Assembly (NCBI RefSeq): GCF_013282805.1
Contig: NZ_CP054038.1
Location: 930,001-994,000 of the forward strand
Origin: Microbacterium hominis
GTDB lineage: Bacteria > Actinomycetota > Actinomycetes > Actinomycetales > Microbacteriaceae
Length of the DNA stretch: 64,000 nucleotides
Reading direction: 5' to 3'
Part shown: in pieces, positions 42,534 through 51,002 of the stretch
How the letters are laid out: each line of letters starts with the position of its first letter
Position numbering within the stretch: position 1 is the first letter of the stretch
Program-made: the position numbers and the translations under genes
The notes under the pieces: model-generated
Databases searched by the model: none
Seen by the model: the letters and a program-made list of their open reading frames with translations, nothing else
What the model was told of the DNA's origin: nothing

Positions 42534-43865
42534 ATGCGACGCACCACAACCGCACACCGCTGGTTGTCCGCAGCCGCGGTCGGCGCAGCGACGACGCTTG
42601 CGCTCACCGCCTGCGCGGGCACGTCCGCCGGCGGCGACAACCTCGAACTGTCCGACGAGCCGGTCACGCTCACCTTCACCTGGTGGGGCAACGACGTGAG
42701 GCACGAGATCACGCAGGAGCTGATCGACGCGTTCGAGGCCGAGCACGAGAACATCACCATCGAGCCGCAGTTCACCGACTGGTCGGGCTACTGGGACAAG
42801 CTGTCGACGTCGGTCGCCGCCGGCGACATCCCCGACATCATCCAGATGGACGAGAAGCAGCTGTCGACCTACGCCGCCAACGGCGTGCTGCTCGACCTCG
42901 GCTCGCTCGGCGACAACCTGCCGCTCGGCGACTTCCCCGACGCGGTGCTGGGCACCGGCGCCCTCGACGGCACCCAGTTCGGCGTGCCCGTGGGCATCAA
43001 CACCTACACCTACATGGTCAACCTCGACATCCTCGACAGCCTCGGCATCGAGGTCCCGGACGACGAGTCGTGGACCTGGGAGGACCTGCAGACGGTCGCC
43101 GTCGAGGTCACCGAAGCCAGCGGCGGCGCGATCGTCGGATCGCAGTCGTGGGGCTTCGAAGACGGCGGCCTGAACAACTGGCTGCGCCAGCACGGAGAGT
43201 CGCTGTACAGCGACAACGGCGACGGCACCGTCGCCGCGACGGAAGGAACCCTCGCCGGCTGGTGGGAGAACCTCCTCGCCATCACCGAGGCCGGCGGCAC
43301 CCCCGACCCGTCCGCCACGCTCGAGCGCGAATCGGGCGGCCTCGCGGAGTCCTTCACCGCGACCAACCAGGCGGCGTTCGGCCCGTGGTGGTCCAACCAG
43401 GTGTCCGCGCTGCGCGACGCCAGCGGCCAGAACCTCGTCGCCCTGCGCGTGCCGACCACCGGCAGCGGCGACGCGTCGGCCTACTACAAGCCGTCGATGT
43501 TCTGGTCGGCGTCCTCGAAGTCGGAGCACCCCGCCGAGGTGGCGCTGTTCCTGGACTTCCTCGCCAACAGCGAGGACGCCGCCGACCTCCTGCTCGCCGA
43601 GCGCGGCGTGCCCGCCAACGAGAAGATGCGCGAGTACGTCACGCCCAAGCTCGACGAGGTCAACCAGGAGGTCGTCGCCTTCCTCGACGCGATCGCACCG
43701 CAGGTCGGCGACGCCCCGCCGGCCACGCCCCCGGGCGGCGGCGCGATCGAGACGATCATCGACCAGCACACGCAGCAGGTGCTGTTCGGCGAGATGACCC
43801 CCGACGAGGCGGCCGCGAGCTTCATCGAGGAGCTCCAGCGAGCCCTCGACGACGCCGCCGTCTGA
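42534..43865 (+). CDS. Sugar ABC transporter substrate-binding lipoprotein
   Basis: A 443-residue extracellular solute-binding protein, family 1. A lipoprotein signal peptide ends at the lipobox LTAC (Cys near residue 28), then EPVTLTFTWWGNDVRHEITQELIDAFEAEHENITIEPQFTDWSGYWDKL as in disaccharide/oligosaccharide binders. The ATG at 42534 is preceded by GAAAGG nine bases upstream; the ATG at 42525 is too close to it. It captures the sugar for the two preceding permeases. A 17-bp hairpin terminator follows. Trp-rich pockets suggest an oligosaccharide, but the ligand is unknown. Confidence 0.92.
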   Translation: MRRTTTAHRWLSAAAVGAATTLALTACAGTSAGGDNLELSDEPVTLTFTWWGNDVRHEITQELIDAFEAEHENITIEPQFTDWSGYWDKLSTSVAAGDIPDIIQMDEKQLSTYAANGVLLDLGSLGDNLPLGDFPDAVLGTGALDGTQFGVPVGINTYTYMVNLDILDSLGIEVPDDESWTWEDLQTVAVEVTEASGGAIVGSQSWGFEDGGLNNWLRQHGESLYSDNGDGTVAATEGTLAGWWENLLAITEAGGTPDPSATLERESGGLAESFTATNQAAFGPWWSNQVSALRDASGQNLVALRVPTTGSGDASAYYKPSMFWSASSKSEHPAEVALFLDFLANSEDAADLLLAERGVPANEKMREYVTPKLDEVNQEVVAFLDAIAPQVGDAPPATPPGGGAIETIIDQHTQQVLFGEMTPDEAAASFIEELQRALDDAAV

Positions 43866-43871
43866 TCGTTC

Positions 43872-43912
43872 GCGGCGGGTGCGGGGCGACCCGAACGCCC
43901 CGCACCCGCCGC
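43872..43912 (+). terminator. Terminator after the sugar-importer operon
   Basis: A perfect 17-bp inverted repeat (43872-43888 with 43896-43912) with a 7-nt loop, seven bases after the stop codon. Confidence 0.85.
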
Positions 43913-44041
43913 CACCCCGACCCCGCGTGGAACCGGGCCGAGTGATGAGGGGCTCGGTTCCACGCGGCCGCCCAGAGCGGCATCCCGGGCTCCGGCCCGA
44001 CCATCCCACTACAGTCAGAAAGCGAACCCGGGGAGGGGACC

Positions 44042-45895
44042 TTGGTCGACGTCACACCGCGGCCCATCACGATGGCGCAGGTCGCAGAATATGCGGGGGT
44101 GTCCCAGGCATCGGTGTCGCGCGTGCTCAACGGCGTCGCCACCGTCGACCCCGCGATCGTCACGAAGGTGACGCGGGCCGTCGCCGCGCTGAACTACTCG
44201 CCGAGCGAAGCGGCGCGCAGTCTCGTGCGGGGGAGCACCCACACGATCGCCCTGATCGTGCCCGACCTCGAGAACCCGATGTTCCAGGGCGTGCTCAAGG
44301 GAATGACCCTCGCCGCCGCGCGCGACGGCTACCGCGTGCTGGTCGCCGACAGCGCCGAGGCCGCGGGCGCGGAGTACGAGATCGCCCTGGAGGCGCGCAG
44401 CAAATGCGACGCGCTCGCGCTGGTGTCGCCGCGCATGGCGGATGCCGAACTGCGGGAGCTGCTGCAGCGCGCGGCGCCGGTCGTGGTCGTCAACCGCAAG
44501 GTCGAGGGGGCGCCGCAGCTGGCGGTCGACTACCAGACCGCGGTGCTCGAACTCGGCGAGCATCTGATCGGGTTCGGCCACCGGCGCATCGCCTACGTCG
44601 CGGGGCCGCCGCTGAGCTACGCGAACGCCCGACGCGTGGCGGGGCTCGACGACCTGCAGCGCGCGCATCCGCAGCTCGAGCTGCTCACCGTGCCGGCCGG
44701 CTCCAGCATCGAGTCGGGGTATGCCGCGGCGGACCAGGTGCTGGAGCTGGGCGCGACGGCGGCGATCGCCTTCAACGACCTGGTGGCGCTCGGCGTGCTC
44801 TCGCGGCTGCGGGAGGTCGGCGTCGAGGTGCCGACCCAGCTGTCCCTGGTGGGGCTCGACGACATCCCGCTGTCGCGCTTCGCCGCACCCCCGCTCACCT
44901 CGATGTCGGTGCCGCGCATCGAGATCGGCCGCCAGGCGTGGAACAGGCTGCGCGACGCGATCGTCGGAGAGCCCAGCGACCACCCCCTCTTCTACCGGCC
45001 GGTGCTCGTGCCGCGGGCGAGCTCGGGCCCGGCATCCCACGCCAGCGGCTGGCTCGGACCCGCCCACCCGGTGCTGCGCCTGGGCGGCACGGTCGTGGCC
45101 CGCTACGACGAGGGCACCGCGGTCGATTCCGTGCTCTCGCCGCGCCCGTTCCTCGACCACGTCACCTCGGTGTCGGGCACCCCGCTGACCGTGGCCCAGC
45201 CCACCGACCACCCGCACCACCTGGGCATGAGCCTCGCCATCGCCGACGTGAACGGCACGTCGTACTGGGGCGGGCGCACCTTCGTGCGCGACGAGGGATC
45301 GGTCATGGTGCCCAACCACGGGCGCCAGCGCCGCGACGAACTGAAGATCCACGGGCACGTCCTCGACGAACGGCTCAGCTGGGTCGACCAGACCGGCACC
45401 ACCCAGCTCGTCGAGGTGCGCACGCTGCAGTCGGCGGAGCTCGAGAACGGCTGGGCGCTGCGCTGGCACAGCCGCCTCAAGGCGACGCTCGACGCGATCG
45501 ATTTCGGCTCGCCGGCCACCAACGGCCGGGAGGGCGCGGGCTACGGAGGTCTGTTCTGGCGCTTCCCGCACGACATCGCCCGCGTGTTCAGTCCCGCCGG
45601 AACGGCCGAGCGCGACATCCACGGCGCGGCGACGGAGTGGCTCGCCTTCGCGTTCCCCGAGCGGCAGACCACCGTGGTGCTGGTGCAGGGCGGCGACGAG
45701 GTCATGCCGTGGTTCGTGCGGGTCGCGGAGTACCTCGGCGCGGGTCCGGCCATCGCGTGGGACGAGCCTCGCCACATCCCCGAGGGCGGGGAGCTGCACC
45801 TGGAGATGACCGCCTTCGTCATCGACGAGCTGCTGGCCACGCCCGCCGCCGTCGAGCGCGCCCTGCCGCTGCTGCGCGCGCAGTCCGGACTGTGA
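44042..45895 (+). CDS. LacI-family regulator fused to a DUF6807 (PmoA-like) domain
   Basis: A 617-residue fusion. Residues about 8-62 are a LacI helix-turn-helix (TMAQVAEYAGVSQASVSRVLNGVATVDPAIVTKVTRAVAALNYSPSEAARSLV) and 65-325 a complete sugar-binding effector domain (VPDLENPMFQG, AFNDLVALGVLSRL, LVGLDDIPLSRF). Residues about 340-612 are a DUF6807 domain with its DHPHHLGMSLAIADVNGTSYW signature, normally a separate protein near sugar dehydrogenases. The start is a TTG, supported by a strong GGGGAGGGG site five bases upstream and by homology. It overlaps the Gfo/Idh/MocA gene by four bases (GTGA). It likely represses the upstream importer; the DUF6807 half may bind or alter the sugar. This combination is unusual, and no frameshift is visible. 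Confidence 0.85.
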   Translation: MVDVTPRPITMAQVAEYAGVSQASVSRVLNGVATVDPAIVTKVTRAVAALNYSPSEAARSLVRGSTHTIALIVPDLENPMFQGVLKGMTLAAARDGYRVLVADSAEAAGAEYEIALEARSKCDALALVSPRMADAELRELLQRAAPVVVVNRKVEGAPQLAVDYQTAVLELGEHLIGFGHRRIAYVAGPPLSYANARRVAGLDDLQRAHPQLELLTVPAGSSIESGYAAADQVLELGATAAIAFNDLVALGVLSRLREVGVEVPTQLSLVGLDDIPLSRFAAPPLTSMSVPRIEIGRQAWNRLRDAIVGEPSDHPLFYRPVLVPRASSGPASHASGWLGPAHPVLRLGGTVVARYDEGTAVDSVLSPRPFLDHVTSVSGTPLTVAQPTDHPHHLGMSLAIADVNGTSYWGGRTFVRDEGSVMVPNHGRQRRDELKIHGHVLDERLSWVDQTGTTQLVEVRTLQSAELENGWALRWHSRLKATLDAIDFGSPATNGREGAGYGGLFWRFPHDIARVFSPAGTAERDIHGAATEWLAFAFPERQTTVVLVQGGDEVMPWFVRVAEYLGAGPAIAWDEPRHIPEGGELHLEMTAFVIDELLATPAAVERALPLLRAQSGL

Positions 45896-47022
45896 GTCTT
45901 CCCCGCCTCGGCATCGCGGGCGTGCACGGTCACGGTCGCTCGCACGTGGATGCCGCGCTGGCGCTGCAGCGCGCGGGCGCGGTCGAACTCGTCGCCGTCG
46001 CCGACCCCCGGGGCGGCGGCGACGTGCCCGACGGAACGACCGTGTTCGCCGACGCCGAGGCGATGCTCGCGGGCATCCCGCTCGATGTCGCGGTGCTCAG
46101 CACGCCGATCCCCACCCACGCCGACCTGACGCTGCGGGCACTGGACGCGGGCGCGCACGTGCTTCTGGAGAAGCCTCCGGTCGTCTCGGGAGAGGAGCAC
46201 CGGCGCGTGGTCCAGGGGGCGATGGATGCCGGGCGCGGCGTGCAGGTCGGATTCCAGTCCCTCGGCAGCGACGGGATCGATGCCGCCCGCGACCTCGTCG
46301 CCTCCGGCGCGATCGGCGACCTCGTCCACATCGGCGCCGTCGGACAGTGGTCGCGATCCGAGGAGTACTGGCGCCGAGCCCCCTGGGCCGGCCATCGCGT
46401 GCGGGCAGGGCGACTGGTGGCCGACGGCGCCGCGACGAACCCGCTCGCGCACGCGCTGGCCACGGCGCTCGCGATCGCCGGCGCGGCAGCGCTCGACGAC
46501 GTGGTCGCAGTCGACCTGGACATGTACCGCGCGAACGACATCGCCACCGACGACACCTCCTCGATGCTCCTCACGCTGGCCTCGGGCACGGTGGTGGCGG
46601 CGGGGCTCGCCGTGACGGCCGCGCGCCGGCACGAGCCGTACGTGCTCCTGCGCGGCACACGCGGCCATGCGCTGTACTGGTACACGCTCGACGTGCTCTC
46701 GCTGCACCCCTCCGGCGCACACCTGCCGCGCACGTGGGTGTTCCCGCGCGCGGGCCTGCTCGCCGATCTCGTCGACTACGCCCGCACCGGCTCCCCGCTG
46801 CGGGTGCCGCTCGACGCGACCGGAGCGTTCACGCGCGTGCTGGAGTCGATCGTCGCCGCGCCGGCGCCCGCGTCGATCGGCGCCGCGCACATCGAGGTCC
46901 GCCGCGGCGGCGATGAGAGCTTCAGGGTCGTGCGCGGCGTGGAGGAGTGGACCGAGCGGGTCGCGTGGGAGGCGCGGACGTTCGCTCAGCTCGGTGCGCC
47001 GTGGGCGGCGCCCGCGGGGTGA
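45892..47022 (+). CDS. Gfo/Idh/MocA-family oxidoreductase
   Basis: A 376-residue NAD(P)-dependent sugar/cyclitol dehydrogenase. The N-terminal Rossmann fold reads LPRLGIAGVHGHGRSHVDAALALQRAG, then VAVADPRGGGD and the EKPP motif (HVLLEKPPVVS) with the conserved lysine near residue 92. The C-terminal domain has a WSRSEEYWRRAPWAGHRVRAGRLVADGAATNPLAH segment typical of members paired with DUF6807. GTG start overlaps the fusion gene stop, so the two are translated together. It probably oxidises the sugar taken up by the upstream importer or its derivative. Exact substrate unknown. Confidence 0.88.
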   Translation: MSLPRLGIAGVHGHGRSHVDAALALQRAGAVELVAVADPRGGGDVPDGTTVFADAEAMLAGIPLDVAVLSTPIPTHADLTLRALDAGAHVLLEKPPVVSGEEHRRVVQGAMDAGRGVQVGFQSLGSDGIDAARDLVASGAIGDLVHIGAVGQWSRSEEYWRRAPWAGHRVRAGRLVADGAATNPLAHALATALAIAGAAALDDVVAVDLDMYRANDIATDDTSSMLLTLASGTVVAAGLAVTAARRHEPYVLLRGTRGHALYWYTLDVLSLHPSGAHLPRTWVFPRAGLLADLVDYARTGSPLRVPLDATGAFTRVLESIVAAPAPASIGAAHIEVRRGGDESFRVVRGVEEWTERVAWEARTFAQLGAPWAAPAG

Positions 47023-47109
47023 CCGCGGCGGCAGAGGCCGCGCGCGCCGCGGTGGGCGTAGCACACCGCGGGCCCGAGGGCGCCGCGGTGCGGCATCCAC
47101 GATCCGGGC

Positions 47110-48186
47110 TCACTCGTCGGCGAATCGCCTCCGCTGCACGCGCATGTCTCCCACCGCGGCGGTCTCGTGCGTGGCGGGGGGAGCCGTCGAGGAGCGCATG
47201 ACCAGGCGCGCCTGCAGCCGCACCTGCCGCGGGGCGTGGTCGGGGTCGGCGATGTGGGCGAGGAGGAGCTCCACCGCCGCCAGTCCCTGCGACCGGGGCA
47301 CCTGCTCCAGCGTGGTGAGCGCGAACATCTCGGCGTACTCGTGGTCGTCGATGCCGACGACGCTGAGGTCGGTGGGCACGCGGATGCCGAGCCGGCGCGA
47401 CGCGATGATCGCCCCGATCGCGACCTCGTCGCAGACCCCGACGATCGCGGTGGGCGTGCGGCGGGCACCGCCCAGGAGGTCGACCGCCGCGGCGTAGCCG
47501 CCGGGCAGCGACACGTCCGAGGGGACGTGGCGCACATGGTCGCCGAGGTCGGCGTCGGCCATCGCCTCCAGATAGCCGTCGAGCCGGCGCCTGTCGACGT
47601 GCGCCCAGTTCGAGCCCGCCCCGCCGCCGAGGAAGACGATGCTGTCGTGTCCGAGCGCGATGAGATGCTCGGTCGCACGGCGCACGGCATGATCGTCGTC
47701 GATCGCGACGACACTGGTCGAGGGGTCCTCGCCGACGACGGTGACCAAGGGCCGGTCGATCGCGCGCATGCGCTCGAGCTCATCGTCGGCGGGTTCGAGG
47801 CCAACCGCGATGAGGCCGTCGAACCGCTTGCGGGCGAGGAAGTCCTCGAAGATGCGCCGGCGTCCCGCGCTTCCGGGCTTCGCGTCGTAGAGCGTGAGGT
47901 CGAGCCCGTGTTCGAGCAGGGCCTCCTGGATGCCCTCGAGCACCTCCGCGAAGAACCAGCGGTTCACGTACGGCATGACGACGCCGATGGTGCGCGTGCG
48001 CCCCGTCGCCAGGCTCACGGCGCTCGTGGAGGGGACGTAGCCGATCGTCGCCGCGGCGGCGATCACCCGCGCGCGGGTCGACTCCGAGACGTACCCCGCG
48101 CCGGTGAGGGCGCGACTGGCGGTCGACTTGGACACACCGGCGAGCTCGGCGACCTTCGCGATCCCGCTCACCCGACTGCCCTCCAT
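47110..48186 (-). CDS. LacI-family transcriptional repressor
   Basis: A 358-residue LacI repressor: helix-turn-helix 5-58 (IAKVAELAGVSKSTASRALTGAGYVSESTRARVIAAAATIGYVPSTSAVSLATG) and an effector domain (60-335) with VVMPYVNRWFFAEVLEGIQE, GVCDEVAIGAIIASRRLGIRVPTDLSVVGIDDHEYAEMFALTTLEQ. It is divergent from an AglE-like binding protein whose promoter carries GGAATCGGTTCC on the start site and GGAACCGGTTCC further up, so it most likely represses that importer and itself. The inducer is probably an alpha-glucoside-type sugar, by context only. ATG at 48186. Confidence 0.92.
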   Translation of the reverse strand: MEGSRVSGIAKVAELAGVSKSTASRALTGAGYVSESTRARVIAAAATIGYVPSTSAVSLATGRTRTIGVVMPYVNRWFFAEVLEGIQEALLEHGLDLTLYDAKPGSAGRRRIFEDFLARKRFDGLIAVGLEPADDELERMRAIDRPLVTVVGEDPSTSVVAIDDDHAVRRATEHLIALGHDSIVFLGGGAGSNWAHVDRRRLDGYLEAMADADLGDHVRHVPSDVSLPGGYAAAVDLLGGARRTPTAIVGVCDEVAIGAIIASRRLGIRVPTDLSVVGIDDHEYAEMFALTTLEQVPRSQGLAAVELLLAHIADPDHAPRQVRLQARLVMRSSTAPPATHETAAVGDMRVQRRRFADE

Positions 48187-48237
48187 GGCAGGCGTCGTCG
48201 CCCGCCCGATTCAGGGTAGGTGATGGATGCCGAAAAC

Positions 48238-48249
48238 GGAACCGGTTCC
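48238..48249. promoter_or_regulatory. LacI operator O2 (GGAACCGGTTCC)
   Basis: A perfect 12-bp palindrome with a central CG, typical of LacI-family operators, 52 bp upstream of the lacI-type start. It pairs with the related site at 48349-48360; centres are 111 bp apart, which would permit looping and autoregulation. Confidence 0.75.
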
Positions 48250-48314
48250 AGAGCGGCCGCTGTGCGGGGGAGGGGGCCGAAACGCCGGTTTATCGAGATG
48301 TGATCCGGGGACTG

Positions 48315-48343
48315 TTGTGCGCGGCATCCCACTCCCGTAGGTT
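48315..48343 (+). promoter_or_regulatory. Promoter of the second sugar-importer operon
   Basis: TTGTGC (48315-48320), 17-bp spacer, TAGGTT (48338-48343). The predicted start at about 48350 falls in the operator at 48349-48360, consistent with repression by the divergent LacI protein. Confidence 0.6.
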
Positions 48344-48348
48344 GGCCT

Positions 48349-48360
48349 GGAATCGGTTCC
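48349..48360. promoter_or_regulatory. LacI operator O1 (GGAATCGGTTCC)
   Basis: A 12-bp near-palindrome differing by one base from the site at 48238. It lies on the predicted transcription start of the importer operon, 68 bp before the binding-protein gene. Confidence 0.75.
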
Positions 48361-48427
48361 CGAGTTCCTGCATGACTGATTCATCGAGGGGCGCCTCGCG
48401 TCCCGCTCTCGAAGAGGAGGACACATG

Positions 48428-49756
48428 ATGGCTCAGAGACGAGGACGCATCCTCATCTCGATCGCCGCGGCCGGCGTGGCCGGTCTCGCGCTCACTTCGT
48501 GCTCCGGGGGCCCCGGCAGCACCGGCGGGGGCGGCGGAGGCGGCGAAGACGACAACGTCGTGACCGTGTACGGCACCATCGCCGACACCGAGGCCGAACT
48601 CCTCGAGGAGTCGTGGGCCGACTGGGAGGAAGAGAACGACATCGACATCCAGTACGAGTCGTCGAAGGAGTTCGAGGCCCAGATCGCCGTGCGCGCCCAG
48701 GGCGGCACGGCCCCCGATATCGCGATCTTCCCGCAGCCGGGACTGCTCGCCGACATGGCATCGCGCGGATTCCTGGTCGAAGCGCCCCAGGCGGTCGCCG
48801 ACAACGTCGCGGAGTACTGGAGTGAGGACTGGGCCGCCTACGGCACCGTGGACGACACCCTCTACGGCGCGCCGCTCATGGCGAGCGTCAAGGGCTGGAT
48901 CTGGTACTCGCCGTCCCAGTTCGAGGAGAACGGCTACGAGATCCCGACCGACTGGCAGGGCCTGCTCGACCTGACGGCCCAGATGCAGGCCGACACCGGC
49001 GAGCCGCCGTGGTGCATCACATTCGGCTCCGATGCCGCCACCGGATGGCCCGGCACGGACTGGGTCGAGGACATCGTGCTGCGTCAATCGGGCACCGACG
49101 TCTACGACCAGTGGGTCGCCAACGAGGTTCCCTTCACCGACCCGCAGATCAAGTCGGCGTTCGAGGAGTTCGGCAAGATCGCGCTGAACCCCGAATACGT
49201 CAACGCGGGCTTCGGCGGCACCGACACGATCGTGACGAACGCGTTCGGAGATTCGGCGACGCAGCTGGCGAACGGAAACTGCGCGCTGCACCACCAGGCA
49301 TCGTTCTTCGACGGCTTCATCACCGACGCCGGCGCGACGGTGGCTGAGGACGGCGACATCTGGGCGTTCATCACGCCCGGGTTCGGCGGCGGCGACGGAG
49401 ACGGCGCGGTCGTGACCGGCGGCGGCGAGATCGTCGGCGCGTTCGACGACTCGGAGTCGACCCAGGCCGTGCTGGAGTACCTGTCCAGCCCCGAGTGGGC
49501 CAACAGCCGCGTCTCCCTCGGCGGCGTGATCAGCGCGAACTCGGGTCTGGACCCGTCGAACGCGTCGAGCGCGATCCTGGAGCAGGCGATCGCCATCCTC
49601 CAGGACGAGTCCACCACGTTCCGGTTCGATGCGTCCGACCTCATGCCGTCGGCCGTCGGAGCGGGCACGTTCTGGAAGGGCATGGTCGACTACGTGAACG
49701 GCACGGCCGTCGACACGGTGCTCGAGCAGATCGAGGCCGGCTGGCCGTCGAGCTGA
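48428..49756 (+). CDS. Sugar ABC transporter substrate-binding lipoprotein (AglE-like)
   Basis: A 442-residue lipoprotein: signal peptide with lipobox LTSC (Cys near 25), a Gly-rich spacer of nine glycines, then a family-1 binding fold (VVTVYGTIADTEAELLEESWADWEEENDIDIQYESSKEFEAQIAVRAQGGTAPDIAIFPQPGLLADMASRG). The sequence and the following pair of permeases resemble alpha-glucoside importers of the AglEFG group. AGGAGG lies seven bases before the ATG at 48428; the adjacent ATG at 48425 is too close to it. A hairpin follows the stop before the permease genes, as often seen where binding protein is made in excess. Ligand inferred only by similarity. Confidence 0.9.
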   Translation: MAQRRGRILISIAAAGVAGLALTSCSGGPGSTGGGGGGGEDDNVVTVYGTIADTEAELLEESWADWEEENDIDIQYESSKEFEAQIAVRAQGGTAPDIAIFPQPGLLADMASRGFLVEAPQAVADNVAEYWSEDWAAYGTVDDTLYGAPLMASVKGWIWYSPSQFEENGYEIPTDWQGLLDLTAQMQADTGEPPWCITFGSDAATGWPGTDWVEDIVLRQSGTDVYDQWVANEVPFTDPQIKSAFEEFGKIALNPEYVNAGFGGTDTIVTNAFGDSATQLANGNCALHHQASFFDGFITDAGATVAEDGDIWAFITPGFGGGDGDGAVVTGGGEIVGAFDDSESTQAVLEYLSSPEWANSRVSLGGVISANSGLDPSNASSAILEQAIAILQDESTTFRFDASDLMPSAVGAGTFWKGMVDYVNGTAVDTVLEQIEAGWPSS

Positions 49757-49764
49757 GGTGATCT

Positions 49765-49803
49765 GAGAACGGGGCCGTCTCGCCCGGGGGCGACCCCGTT
49801 CTC
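49765..49803 (+). terminator. Intra-operon hairpin between binding protein and permeases
   Basis: GAGAACGGGG (49765-49774) pairs with CCCCGTTCTC (49794-49803) around a GC-rich 19-nt interior. There is no T tract. It probably attenuates read-through or protects the upstream mRNA, giving more binding protein than permease. Confidence 0.6.
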
Positions 49804-49862
49804 CACCTCGCCCAGGCCGCCCGGGTCAGCCCGAGTCCACAGACGCACTCGAAAGGCCGTCC

Positions 49863-51002
49863 ATGTCGCTACCCGCATTCCTGCAGTGGCTCTCCACGCT
49901 GAACCCCTGGCTGGAGATCGTCATCATCGTCGGCGTCTTCCTCGTGGTGGTCGCCCTCATCCTGTTCCTCATCGAGATCTCCCCGCGGCCCGGTCGCGCC
50001 TACACGATCGTGCGGCTGGCGGCCTGCATCATCGGCCCCGCACTCGTGCTGTGGCTGCTGCAGTCGTACCAGTGGGCGATCGCGGTCGCGGCCGTGCTCG
50101 GCCTCGGCTTCTACTTCCTCGATCGCCGGGCCAAAGACGGCCCCGGCTCGATCTTCCAGCTGGTCGGCTTCCTCGCCCCGGCGATGATCCTCCTGCTGTT
50201 CGGTCTGGTCGTGCCGACGATCCAGACCACGTTCCAGGCGTTCATGAACTCCCGCGGTACCGAGTTCGTGGGGCTCGACAACTTCGTCTGGGTGTTCACC
50301 CAGCCGCAGAACGTGCGGGTCATCGTGAACACGATCATCTGGGTGCTGATCGCGCCGATCGTCTCGACGGTCGCCGGGCTCGCGTATGCGTACTTCATCG
50401 ACAAGACGCGCGGGGAGAAGTACTACAAGATCCTCGTGTTCCTGCCGATGGCGATCTCGTTCGTCGGCGCCTCGATCATCTGGCGCTTCATGTACACGCC
50501 GCGCCCCGAGGGACAGAACCAGATCGGCTTCCTCAATCAGGTCATCGTGTGGTTCGGCGGCCAGCCGTACAATTTCCTGGCCGACAACCCATGGAACACG
50601 CTCTGGCTCATCGTCGTGTTCATCTGGATCCAGACCGGTTTCGCCATGGTCGTGCTGTCCGCGGCGATCAAGGGCGTTCCCACGGAACAACTCGAGGCAG
50701 CCGAGCTCGACGGCACGAACGCGTGGCAGCGGTTCTTCAACGTCGTCGTGCCCGGCATCCGGCCCGCCCTCATCGTCGTGCTCACGACGATCTCGATCGC
50801 GTCGCTGAAGGTCTTCGACATCGTCCGCACGATGACAGCCGGTGCGAACAGCACCTCGGTGCTCGCCAACGAGATGTACTCGCAGTTCGTGGCGTTCGAG
50901 GTCGGAAGATCGGCCGCGTTCGCGGTGATCCTCTTCGTGATGGTCATGCCGATCGTCATCTACAACGCGGTGCAGCTCAAGAAGCAGAGGGAGGTGCGCT
51001 GA
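49863..51002 (+). CDS. Sugar ABC transporter permease (AglF-like) with extra N-terminal helices
   Basis: A 379-residue permease. Residues 1-85 add three hydrophobic segments (LEIVIIVGVFLVVVALILFLI, AACIIGPALVLWLL, WAIAVAAVLGLGFYFL) before the normal six-helix core; an extended N-terminus occurs in some actinobacterial AglF proteins. The EAA loop (EAAELDGTNAWQRFFNVVVPGIRPA) lies near residues 280-304. GAAAGG ribosome site. The stop overlaps the next start by one base (TGATG). It imports the sugar delivered by the preceding lipoprotein; the ATPase must be encoded elsewhere. Confidence 0.9.
   Translation: MSLPAFLQWLSTLNPWLEIVIIVGVFLVVVALILFLIEISPRPGRAYTIVRLAACIIGPALVLWLLQSYQWAIAVAAVLGLGFYFLDRRAKDGPGSIFQLVGFLAPAMILLLFGLVVPTIQTTFQAFMNSRGTEFVGLDNFVWVFTQPQNVRVIVNTIIWVLIAPIVSTVAGLAYAYFIDKTRGEKYYKILVFLPMAISFVGASIIWRFMYTPRPEGQNQIGFLNQVIVWFGGQPYNFLADNPWNTLWLIVVFIWIQTGFAMVVLSAAIKGVPTEQLEAAELDGTNAWQRFFNVVVPGIRPALIVVLTTISIASLKVFDIVRTMTAGANSTSVLANEMYSQFVAFEVGRSAAFAVILFVMVMPIVIYNAVQLKKQREVR

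Noticed and set aside
47023..47109. Possible terminator in the GC-rich gap after the Gfo/Idh/MocA gene
   Set aside because: Several short GC inverted words exist but no stem stands out enough to support a call.
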